Below are positions 23,801 to 34,320 of a DNA stretch of 64,000 nt, in pieces. The DNA comes from Echinometra lucunter (lineage: Eukaryota; Echinodermata; Echinoidea; Camarodonta; Echinometridae): the NCBI GenBank assembly GCA_029962745.1, contig CM057153.1:9306962-9370961 (forward strand). Reading direction: 5' to 3'. Made by a program: the position numbers and the translations under genes. The first letter of the stretch is position 1; each line of letters opens with the position of its first letter. The notes below the pieces were generated by a model, which was not told the origin of the DNA, made no database searches, and saw only the letters and a list, made by a program, of their open reading frames with translations.

Positions 23801-24647
23801 CTAAATATTATTTTTGGGATTATCTAAAACCATCATAATACCTCAGTCATAAAGCAGCATGATATTAATCATAAATGAGTTGCAAGTCTTCAACAATCTG
23901 TACTGTAAGGAATACGTTCTTTTTCTTTGTACACTATCAAACAAAAACTTGGCATATAATAGTGTAGAAGATTAATACAACCTGTTGCTCAATTAATTAA
24001 ACACAGGCTTAAAACCTTTTGAGCATGATTTTATTTTGGAATATAATGAACATTTTTTCATGGACCCCAAGTCACCCCATGCAGCCCGGGTTATCTTGGA
24101 CATATTATTCCACGGATCAAACTTCTAACAAGAGAGAAGTCATCTTCACTAAATTAAAAGCCTTATTAACCCATTCGTGACAGGAATTATTTAAAGCCTA
24201 ATGTGATCAGCTTTTATTCTTCAAATTGGCAACACCAACATTTTTATTTTATTGCTACATTTTCCTTATAAAACATCATGTATCTGAAATGAATATAAAT
24301 TGACAGAAATTATGATAAGTCCAAAAGTTGCCAATTTGCAGGGGAAAACGGTGATTTTAAACTTTCTATCACATTGCCAATTTAAGGATTTTAATGCTTA
24401 TTTCCTTTAAAAAAATTTCAGCACCAAACAACGAATATTGACGCAACCAAACTGGGCACAGTTTGTGTAGAATATTTTGCTCTTTCTGCTCATGTATTTG
24501 TATGATTTTTTGGGCTTTGCATTAAGAGATATTAGGCCAAACCACAAAATGTGGTCCTCTGTCACGAATGGGTTAAGTGAGCACAATGGAGGTGTTACCA
24601 TTCTCATCTGTAAAGGAAATTAATTCATTCTTCCAATTTATACCTAC
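20808..24647 (-). other. Intron between the linker exon and the membrane-segment exon
   Basis: It includes a degenerate pyrimidine-rich tandem array built on GGTCCTACTT words near 20868-21005, a truncated 90 bp family element near 24009-24115 and the 411 bp MITE at 24166-24576, which ends only about 70 bases from the downstream end of the membrane-segment exon. No other exon was recognised. Confidence 0.55.
24166..24576 (+). mobile_element. MITE family A, copy 1 (about 410 bp)
   Basis: Ends are TTAACCCATTCGTGACAG and its reverse complement CTGTCACGAATGGGTTAA. The interior has CAAATTGGCAACACC, GCAATAAAATAAAAATG-type words and AACCACAAAATGTGG. A second copy lies in reverse orientation at 33082-33497 with high similarity along its full length. 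There is no plausible reading frame, so it is non-autonomous. Confidence 0.88.
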
Positions 24648-24758
24648 CTGACTGACTGCCCCACAACTGGTGCATGAGAAAACAGAGCCATAACCATACC
24701 CCAAGAAACAGGGCATAAGCCATACAAATGCTGGCTGTTACAATTGGAATCATGATCG
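24648..24758 (-). CDS. SVIL: Supervillin-like gene, upstream exon encoding a predicted membrane-spanning segment
   Basis: Read on the minus strand, a pyrimidine-rich acceptor (TTTTATTTCCCAG) precedes this 111-base exon and a strong donor (CAG|GTAGGTA) follows it. It encodes about 36 residues beginning near MIPIVTASICMAYAL. About 24 residues with no charged side chain run from the first Ile to the Met before HQLWGSQS, so it reads as a transmembrane helix or signal anchor. The exon ends in phase 1, and its final G joins AT of the next exon to make Asp, keeping the frame open. Supervillins are normally described as peripheral membrane and actin-binding proteins, so this segment is unexpected. 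The first Met could be the start codon, with the two leading codons as 5' UTR, or an upstream coding exon may exist; I found none. An alternative-isoform first exon is also possible. I am fairly sure of the exon and less sure that it always belongs to the same transcript. Confidence 0.65.
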
Positions 24759-27700
24759 CTGGGAAATAAAATGAATTCCTTGGAAACAATTTGTAGGAAA
24801 ATATGATTCAAAGGATGCAGTCAGTTCTAGAAATCTATGTTCCAGGCACAAATTTATAATATCCTCCACCTGCAGCATTGATGCTTCCATTAAGGATCCA
24901 GTTAAGTAATTCAAGATGTCATTCTCTGTTGCAGTTACAAAAAGTCAGATTACCCACTCACTCCTCATGATGAAAGCATACTTATATCTTGGGATGACTG
25001 CAAACTTATGCAAAAAGCAGCATTCAATCACTAACATCCTCAGTGGTTATGACTTGTCAGAGAACACTATTTAAAAGATCATCGAGAAAAAGGCAATATC
25101 TGACAGCAATTATTCTCTGCACTTCGTCCATACTTTGTATTCTGTACAAATAATGCATTAATCATCGGTCAGCAAGTTGACAATTAAATGTAAATTAAGC
25201 TCTCTGGAAACTCCTAAGATTTTTGAAGGGTAGAGTGATATCCTGTCTTTGTCCAATTGTCCAGGAGTAATCGCTCAAAGATCCTAAAATCAGCTGGAAT
25301 TGACTAATTCCTACAACCCTTACTGAGCAATCACAAGCCATGTGATTAACATATTAAAGTAAGGGCAAGTATAGTAAGACAATGCAGGAAATATCATTCT
25401 CGCAAAGGTACTCTATTCAGTGTTGTTTGTCCTTAAAAAGGGTTCTTAAAAATTGAAGAGCTGTCCAAACCTCTACTTCAGGCAATATGTTGAGATGGAA
25501 AATCCTTTCTTCCTACAAACATACTTTTTCCATATCTGAAATCATTTTCAGTATTATTACAGTTTATTTTTTACAGTGACAAGTCTATCACCATCCAGAC
25601 TATTAATCTAATTCATTAATTAATCCTTTAATTTGATTATTTAAATGTGCGCAGCATCAACAGCAGAAAATATGAGTCATGATCAAATATCATTCATTTA
25701 GCTTCAGCAAGGGCTAAAGTTGAAATGAGCTTGAAATACCCAAATGTTTCCCAGAATATCACAAAAGCATTTTAACACACATAGTTTTCTTCCATCATTC
25801 AGTTATTTTTTACTTTTGATGAAAGAACAATTATGAAGTTTCCAAATTGAATATCCTCATGAATGTGTTCCACAATTTATCTTTTCCTGCAACCAGTTAC
25901 TAAGTTAGTATTCTGATTTAATCTTGCTTCAGTTTTACACATCAGAGTTTCAACGTCATTTGGTAGCCATGGGGCTATCTGCAAGAATGTCGTTCACAGA
26001 GTATCACCTCCTAAATCTCTCTGCTGCTTCTGTGTCGTCAAACGCTAAACTACGGCTTGAAATCAATCTAGATTTTCTTCTAACTACAGCGCATGAATGT
26101 CTTTTCTTCTTTTCCCCCTCCTTGTGGTTTTCAGCTTGAATATCATATTTCTACTCAACCACCATCACATGAGTTTGACATCACATACAGGTTGCACTGC
26201 ATTTCTCTCGCAATGCCTTGTGGTTGCAGACTAATCTTGGTAATGTTATTTGGTGAGTTTTAAACAGTTAAATGTCATATACTCTATGAATCATCTAAAG
26301 TTTTTCTCCAATCTATAAAATGGTTCGATGAAGAAAAAAGGTACAATCTTCAAGTCTCTTGCCTATGTTAGTCATTCATTACTGTATGTCAGGTACAATT
26401 CTACCCAAATTTCAATTAGGCACCATCACAACAGAACACCAATTTTCATTTCATCGAAAAGAAAATTGATACAGTGACTCAGTGACCATGTGTCTCTGTC
26501 ATTTCAGTGATGTGGAGAATTGACACTTTGAAAAAGCTCCAGCATCATTAGCAGTTTATGGGACTGTGGTCAGTATTCCGCTGACAATACACATTGGCTT
26601 GATTGCTACGGATGATTCATGATACCAATTTGTTGGATGATGGAGTGAAACCGAGTCGCTAGGCTGGATATGAATCTGAGCTACCGGCTGATGGAAGCAG
26701 AATCCTCCAGACAATTATAAAAGAAGACTCACTGACTCCTTTCAAACTGCTTGACATTCAAAGTCTGTCTCGTGACTGCAGACTTAATTTCTAGTATTGA
26801 TGATGTCCAAACCACTCTGCCTTGAGCAAGAAATAAATCTTCTTTGCTAGTATTAGATCATAAAATGAAACTAAGCATCACAATTATTATTCATTAGCGG
26901 TCAAGAAATTCAATGACTACAGTGTATATAGCCATGGTACCTCCTCAATATAGCCCAAATATCAGCAGTGATGCTCTGGCAATCCCTTGTTTTAATGTAT
27001 TCATTAAATTATGCCAGAGATCTGTTCAACACTTCCTCTCGAAAACTGCATGATGAAATATATTCCTTAATTTAGATGCTGCTCCAAATGGTCCAGTGCA
27101 ATTGTTTCTGCACATGATTCATCTATTACATATCTATGTCATGCTTAACCAATTTAACACCAACTCTTATCCAGTTTGATGAAGTTTATGTAGAACGAAT
27201 CTCTCTATTCACCAATATCGTCTACTCTATTGTTATGCAGTCAATTAATCTTTAATTGTCTACTGGTAAAATATCCATGGTTTGTCTCAAAGAAGGATTA
27301 TACAAGTGATTACAAATTCTAATTTCATAAACACGTGCTACACATCAGTTCTTTTCCTGGATCCTATATTCCTCCAGCCACCATGTTAACAACAATGCTT
27401 GATCCACATTTTCAAGGTGAGCATCTCTATCTTTGCATGTCTGGTAACCATGGAAACCGAACTGCATCCATCATCTCATCTGTAAGTACCTCCATGCTTC
27501 ATCCATCACCAACACAACAGTCCATGAAATCATCCTCTCCCTGAATAAGTCAGTAAAGTTTCAATTTTCTTCTACGTGACCATGCATGCATTAGAACCAT
27601 TACGAAAATATCACTTGACCACCACTACCCGCTGTCTGTTGTGATCCTGATCCATAAAATTACCAGAAAATCACCAACTTCCCCCCTCACTAATGGTCAC

Positions 27701-29184
27701 AGTCTCATGGGCTAGAGCAGTAGTATGACTGTCTTCTCTAGACCAGGTATTCTACTAAGCCCATTTTCTCTAAATAGAACATTATTTTGGTATTATTTTT
27801 CTGAGAGAAGAATCTGGTTGGGCGGTCCAAGGGGAGGAAGACAACCCCTTCCTGAGGCCTGACGTTGGTAAGGGAGAGTTACTATAAGGTGAAACTCTTT
27901 AAATTTTCTCCTCTAAACACAAGTCAGGAAGGCACAATGTCGCCATGGAAAGTTCAGGCTTAATTAGAAGGGAAACATGTAGAGAACTTCTGTCGAAAAT
28001 AGAATGTGTTCAGTCCTGTACATGAATCAAATCCTAGAGAATGTCCTGCTCCATCACTCCATGATGCATGTACGTATGTCAATCATAACTTGTGCATTGA
28101 TCACTACGTGTCATAGATAAATGCTCTGATTAATTATAACACTCAAGAAGTCCACTGCAATTCATGATGATAACTGATGAGGAAGTAATGTGAAAGTTTA
28201 TATTTTGAAGGGAAAAAATGAGCCTTTTAATCAGGAGAAATGTTATTCTGTGTCATCAAAGGTGTTTCACTTTCTGTTGAATCTCAATTACTAAACTCTA
28301 CATGATTCATTGAAGCTGGTTGCTTTGCATTTATTCCAAGATGACCTTTGACCTCTTTAAGGTCTCAAATAGCAAGTTAAAGACCATATGACAAAATTTA
28401 AGAAAAAAAATGCAAGACAACGTTGATTCTCTTAAGATCACAGAAAGACATCACCATGAAACATCACTCAAAATCTCTTCCGGGTGCTGCAACATTTGTC
28501 CAAATCCACACAAAAAGTGATACTGTGTTGCATAAAAGAAGCGGGAGCATCTATAGGTAAATCAACTTGATTATTCAACAACCAAAGCTACAACACACAG
28601 CATGCATCAACGTCTAACAAACTTAAAAGCACTGGACGCTACTATAGTTGAGGAGGAGGATGATCTACACGTGCCTGTGGTGTGGGGTGGTTACTTTTAG
28701 GATCTATTATTCCAGAAGGCTCTTCTTACTGGACCGGTTCTCCCTATCTCATCCTAGATGGAGTACATGTGATAGGCCTTGGTTATTTCTGACATTTGGG
28801 TTATGAGCTAAGGGTGTTCATGGCAAGAAATAGGAGAATGACATGTCACATTGACTTATGATCCAAACTAAACATTCAGGATGATTCCTGCTTTCCAGTT
28901 TAAGGATACGAACAAATCAAATCTGAAATATCAGATTATATAACATTTACAAATAATATTAGTGATGATTTGAGAAAGGAGATAGTCGTCAGTCATCTCT
29001 ACCTCTTTGCCAATTACTCAACTTTGGAATGGTTAAAAAGAAGCTAAATCTAGCAATTGTTTAGACTTCTTTCAACTCAACTAAAATGAATCAGGCAAAC
29101 AGATTTGACTGATGGCTTTTAGCTGAACGATATTTGATATTACTATAAGTACCTATTTTCCTTCTTTTTTCTCTCTCTCTTACC

Positions 29185-29187
<3 letters not shown>

Positions 29188-29230
<43 letters not shown>
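29188..29230 (+). repeat. (TC)n microsatellite
   Basis: About 43 bases of alternating TC, preceded by a shorter CT run at 29171-29180. Confidence 0.95.
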
Positions 29231-29234
<4 letters not shown>

Positions 29235-29350
29235 ATTCTGCATCCCTTGCTTATATTTCTCTCTGGAATACAACATGTTCTCATATATCTAATTTAAATG
29301 TTTATTGTAGCACTTTGTAAAAAGAAAGGACCATGCACTTATTGTAAAAA

Positions 29351-29403
29351 TGGTAATTTGATGGTATATGTTTTAATTACCATGGTGTGCCATCAAATTA
29401 CCA
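29351..29403. repeat. Perfect 14 bp hairpin
   Basis: TGGTAATTTGATGG at 29351-29364 is the exact reverse complement of 29390-29403, separated by 25 bases. Further ATTACCATGGT and CCATGGTTACC palindromic words surround it (29375-29430). It may be the remnant of a foldback insertion. Confidence 0.7.
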
Positions 29404-29854
29404 CGGCTGTGCCATGGTTACCCTGGTAATTATTTACAAGTTGGATCTCCAAGCACCAGACAATATCAAGAAGAAAATACAGAAATTCCCTTACCTGGCA
29501 GGTGATAAACATAACGGAATGTATTTCGTTTTCAGATCCCACATGTACACCCAATTGCAAATTTGCCATGCAATTGTAAACCTCTTTAATTCCAAGATGT
29601 CTGTTTATTCAATGGGCAACTGCAACACTTCTTTCAAAACCTGAAGAGGTGTTTAAGCCAAAGACCAAACATTTCTAGTTTGTATTTTCTTCAAAGGTAT
29701 TTGCCCATTCAAACATGTGTCAAGTCTTCTACTGACCTTTGGCAGTTCTGACTTGGACCATGCAGGAGCTCCCATCGCCCTGGACCATGCATGGTTTTGA
29801 TGTTATACAGTGTATGTCACTATAAGCAGGGAGTCTCCTTGGTATAACCACCAA

Positions 29855-29885
<31 letters not shown>

Positions 29886-30180
29886 TGTAACATTTATATT
29901 GCACTTAATACAATGTTTCTAAGCGCATGAGAAAAAGAGAGCAAAAGAGAAAAAAGTGGAAGAACACATATAAAATACATTAACTAAGAAGAGGATTGCC
30001 TAACAAGATGAGTCTTAAGAAGTGTTTTGAATGAGTCTATAGTGGAGGCTATGTAGATGGGAAGATTGTTCCAGAGTTTTGGGGCATGGGAAGAATAATG
30101 CCTATATAACATGAATTTGACATGCTTCCCCTGATAAAATGAAAATGCAATGGGAGGGGGCACTAACAAAAACGTACACA
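29855..30180 (-). mobile_element. Non-LTR retrotransposon 3' fragment: end of reverse-transcriptase ORF, 3' UTR and (ATT)n tail
   Basis: On the minus strand, positions 30169-29984 encode SSHAPKLWNNLPIYIAS, then FKTLLKTHLVRQ and a stop. This LWN-LP...FK..LKTHL pattern is typical of the extreme C-terminus of LINE ORF2 proteins of the CR1/RTE-like kind. It is followed by about 100 bases of 3' UTR with TTAGAAACATTGTATTAAGT and GCAATATAAATGTTACAT, ending in (ATT)n at 29885-29855, a common LINE terminus. The element is 5'-truncated: no catalytic RT or endonuclease region is present. Confidence 0.8.
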
Positions 30181-31237
30181 GATGTAGATGTCGAATGAAG
30201 AATACAATGCAGTAAGCATATAAAGTTTTATTTTTCTTTTAAAAATCAAAAGAAATTAACAGAGTATACACAGGCTTTGTCCCTGTTGTAACTAACAAGT
30301 TTGAAGTTTATAACATTTTCTTATCAATAGTGAGAAGCCACACTCAAGCAACATATCTCGGGATCAGTGAATAATTAATTTCCCCACACACAAGGACACA
30401 TATTAGGAGGGGCACGATGTCCATTCATGACCCCCTACACCCCCAAACCCTGCACCCGTCACTGGTCTAATAGTGTAATACAAACTAACACCTCCACAAT
30501 AGATACTTGTTAACTCCACTGATTGTCCAGTGCTGTTCTACCCATTAACAAAGCCCATCAAAATGCAATTAACCTGTTAGTGTGCTTACAGGGTCACTGC
30601 CACTGCATTCACATTCAGCTAAAACGTTCACGTAATTGTAAACAAGATGGTCCTGAATGAGTGTGCCTTCAGCCATCTAAACAAAGTACTGTCAAGTTAT
30701 CAACTACTTCTAACATTTCTCACTGCAATTACAATTATCTGATTATCATCTTAGAAAAGGTAAGTCTGGTTTTTATTTTCAATCATTCAAAGAAGAGATT
30801 TTCTTATTATTTCTTTTCTTCTTCCTTTTTTAAATAAAAAATTTAACATAATTTTGAAAAAAGCATTGCAGACACTACTATAAATGCAATAGTCATGTCC
30901 CACCTATAATGGGGGAAAAGAATGTAATCTAAGCATACAATATTCATCATAACATAATTTGTACTATTTTGATAAGTCTACAACATTTCATTTCACATGG
31001 TTAAGAAAAATTGATATCATAATTTTCTAAAATCATGTCATTTTATATTTGACAATGTGAACACACACCTCCCCAGTATAGCCCTGGACAAGAAGCAAGG
31101 TGGAAATTATTCATTACCCTCCTGCTATGACCACTGAAGATTCTGAGGAAAAAACTTTACTGCCATCACCTCAACTTAGTCTATAAAACAAACACACTAG
31201 AGTTTGCACACTGTTCCTCTTTTTATCAAGACATATT

Positions 31238-31802
31238 AAAGGCAAAGTTCACCCCAGAAGTTTCACTATTTCAATAAAAGGAGTTAAATTTGAACAGCAT
31301 TTTAAAAAAGAAATGAGTAAAATCAGTCAAAGAATAAGAAAATTACACTCATTTACATTTTCTAGTAAATTACTCTTGGCTCTGCAAATTGACAACACTG
31401 ATAACATCATATGCGAGCAGCTCTCCATTCACTTTGTACATAAAATTTCACATTTTTTCAATTTTCTTGGAAGTTACACATTTTCTCACCCCATAGTCAA
31501 TATATGGTCAGAAGAATTACTTTTTGCATAACATACTTTGACTTTGGGGTGAGAAAATGTGTAACTTCCAAGAAAATTGAAAAAAATTGAAATTTCATGT
31601 ACAAAGTGAATGGAGAGCTGCTCGCATATGATGTCATCAGTGTTGCCAATTTGCAGAGCCAAGGGTAATTTACTAGAAAATGTAAATGAGTGCAATTTTC
31701 TTATTCTTTGACCGATTTTGCTCATTTCTTTTTTTAAATGCTGTTCAAATTTATCTCCTTTTATAGAAACAGTGCAACTTCTGGGGTGGACTTTCCCTTT
31801 AA
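31238..31802. mobile_element. Long foldback element: 263 bp arms around a 37 bp loop
   Basis: The left arm 31238-31500 (TTAAAGGCAAAGTTCACCCC ... CACCCCATAGTCAA) is the near-exact reverse complement of 31538-31802 (TTGACTTTGGGGTGAGAAAA ... CTTTCCCTTTAA). The loop is 31501-31537. Only scattered substitutions separate the arms, so the insertion is fairly young or the arms have been homogenised. TTAA at both ends may be the target site. The two similar frames read from opposite arms (MSKI.QRIRKLHSFTFSSK) are mirror images of the same sequence, not two genes. Confidence 0.92.
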
Positions 31803-31929
31803 CAATATTAACAGAGCTAAACTACCAAATGAATATATACAACGATATTAAAAGGAAAACAAAAACCTACACAAAATCTTCAGAATAGGTTAGAATGATA
31901 ACGTAAAGAGTTTTTATCAAGTCTCGACA

Positions 31930-32035
31930 CTAAGGTACCCGCGACATATGGGTGGCCACGACACATGGGAGCCCACAGTCTATGTAAGGATCCCCAAAAT
32001 TTACAAAATGTTAACATGGGGCTCATTGCATTCAG
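31930..32035. repeat. Dispersed C-rich repeat, degenerate copy
   Basis: It shares the order ACACATGGGAGCCCA, CCCCAAAATTTA and ATGTTAACATGGGGC with the copies at 2990-3120 and 34190-34320, but lacks the poly-C run. Confidence 0.35.
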
Positions 32036-32484
32036 ACCCAGAAATATCACTATAAATCCCCTAGTGTGGTGCCTTGGATACAATTACATAATCCTAGCTG
32101 GGAGGTCAAAATTCGCATTCAACAGTCTGAACTTGCAGACTAACACAGTGATGAGGCGGCTAGACATTTGATGATCTTGCTAAAAGGGGGTAATGAGGAA
32201 ATTCAGCTACTAATTGTGACCTTATCAGGACAAATTTGGGACTGGATTCTGTTTCAGATGTGAAGGATTGGCATGTCTGTAACAATTCAAATCGAGAGTT
32301 GAATAACACTACACCTACGCAGGAGGGGGGGGGGGATCACATAGTGCAAGATATTGATCATATTATTCCACAGGCAGAGATGTATGAAGATGAATAGGAG
32401 GAACAAAAGGAGTAAGACAAAGTGTAAATAAAAGAGGCCTCCAAAGTTAACAATGAAGATGTCAAAAACTTGGAGATTAAATCA

Positions 32485-32567
32485 AAGATGATGATCAAGA
32501 TGATGATGATAATGAGGAAATGATAATGATAGTGATGATGATGATGTCTTGTATAAAAAAAAAGATA

Positions 32568-32609
<42 letters not shown>

Positions 32610-32645
32610 TTAATGACCATAATGATAATGATAGTGATGTTGATG
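32485..32645 (+). repeat. (GAT/AAT)n trinucleotide microsatellite
   Basis: It is an imperfect GATGATAATGAT array with a pure (GAT)n core at about 32570-32609. Confidence 0.9.
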
Positions 32646-33081
32646 ACCAATTAAACTTTTGATAAAAGTTGGATAGCTATGAAAAATTGTATTAAATGTT
32701 ACTGATACTGACCACTGGCCTATATGATCAATGAGGTATGTGATGCTATAGTGAACTGCACGCTTAAAAATGAACACCTCATTAGATCGTGGCAAAGGAA
32801 ATTAAGTGTGGTAGTAACCCAGGATCTCAAACTCATAAACCTGACCATTCAACTAACCTCATAAATTACCCTGGATATAATTATACCTTGAGATGACAGC
32901 TGAATGGGCATGAGATGCATTCCATGAAAGTTAATGAAGGCAGACCATATCCCGACTTCCATAGGGAATAAGCTACGTCCATCTCATAACAATGAATTTG
33001 AATGAAGCGCAGATATGGTTACTGTATAGGACAATGATCATTTGGGAGAAGGGGCAAGGTGAAATGCTCAGGTCGCAAACT

Positions 33082-33497
33082 TTAACCCATTTGTGACAGA
33101 GGTCCACATTTTGTGGTTTGGCCTAATATCTTTTGATGCAAAGCCCTAAAAATCATACCAAATACATGAGCAGAAAGAGCAAAAAATTCTACACAAACTG
33201 TGCCCATTTTGGTTGCGTCAATATTCGTTGTTTGATGCTGAAATTTTTTTTAAAGGAAAATAAGCATTAAAATCCTTAAATTGGCAATGTGATAGAAACT
33301 TTAAAATCACCATTTTCCCTGCAAATTGGCAACTTTTTGACTTCTCATCGTAATTTCTGTCAATTTATATTCATTTCAGATACATGATGTTTTATAAGAA
33401 AAATGTAGCAATAAAATAAAAATGCTGGTGTTGCCAATTTGAAGAATAAAAGCTGATCAAATTAGACTTTAAATAATTCCTGTCACGAATGGGTTAA
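33082..33497 (-). mobile_element. MITE family A, copy 2 (reverse orientation)
   Basis: The ends TTAACCCATTTGTGACAG and TGTCACGAATGGGTTAA match copy 1 at 24166-24576, and the whole interior matches its reverse complement with scattered substitutions. Comparison of the two gives the element's exact ends. Confidence 0.88.
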
Positions 33498-33734
33498 AAT
33501 AGCGTACAGGTTTTGATTTGAACATATCATTCAAAATTTGTGTACCAAGATAGGTACATGTATTAACCTTCACTCCTTTCATAGTATAATAATTTCATAT
33601 TTTGCAAGTTAACGACCTAAAGTAGTGTTATTCATTGCATTTTATGGTAAATATACTCTGACTGTGACCATGGAAACAATCCTAATCAGTCCTTTCATAA
33701 ATCTAAAATATCAGCTAGGAAGTTGGTGGAATGC

Positions 33735-33882
33735 ATGTGCGCTGTAAAGGCTGCCGGGCTAAAGCCAGGGTATAATATCCAAAGTCCTTTGGAAACGCAT
33801 AAAGACGTTTAATAATGTGATATGCGCTATACAGGAATGGAATATTATTATTATTATTATTATCATTATTATTATTAATATT
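33735..33882 (+). mobile_element. Retroposon 3' tail ending in (ATT)n
   Basis: The sequence runs GCTGCCGGGCTAAAGCC, TCCAAAGTCCTTTGGAAACG, TGATATGCGCTATACAGGAA, then (ATT)n to 33882. A GCGCTATA word followed by a trinucleotide tail is a common layout of short retroposon or LINE tails in marine invertebrates. The 5' extent is uncertain and no protein is encoded. Confidence 0.55.
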
Positions 33883-34189
33883 AAAGATCTTCACAACTTT
33901 TGACAAAAAATGTACATGTAGTCAACCACAGTAAGATCCGATAAGAATATCTCTCCTCTACTGTCTACAGATGGATGCAAACGAAAAGGCAAGAGGTGAT
34001 CTGGCCTATTTATCGCTCTTTCAAATCTCCAAGAAACCCTGACCTTGGTCAAATCTTCAGCTGCTACTTTCACACATAGGCTGCATCTCAGCTTAATCCC
34101 TTGGAACCCAAGATCAATATGAATTCACATGTAAGGAGCCTCCTTACAAGGAATTTCACCTAAGAGTTCTGCGACCATGTCCAGGTCTC

Positions 34190-34320
34190 TACACTAATGG
34201 GCGCCCTAAACATGGGCCCCAAAAATGTAGGTCCAGACCCCCCCCCCCATTAAATTGAACATTTTTAACACAGGGTCCAATACATACAGAGCCAGAAATT
34301 TCAGACCAGACACCCTACCA
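34190..34320. repeat. Dispersed C-rich repeat, copy 2
   Basis: It contains ACATGGGCCCCAAAAATGT, CAGACCCCCCCCCC, TTTTTAACACAGGGTCCAA and ACAGAGCC in the same order as 2990-3120. Confidence 0.55.

Noticed and set aside
31313..31725. Two similar 72-79 codon frames on opposite strands (MSKI.QRIRKLHS...)
   Set aside because: They are the two arms of one foldback element read in opposite directions.
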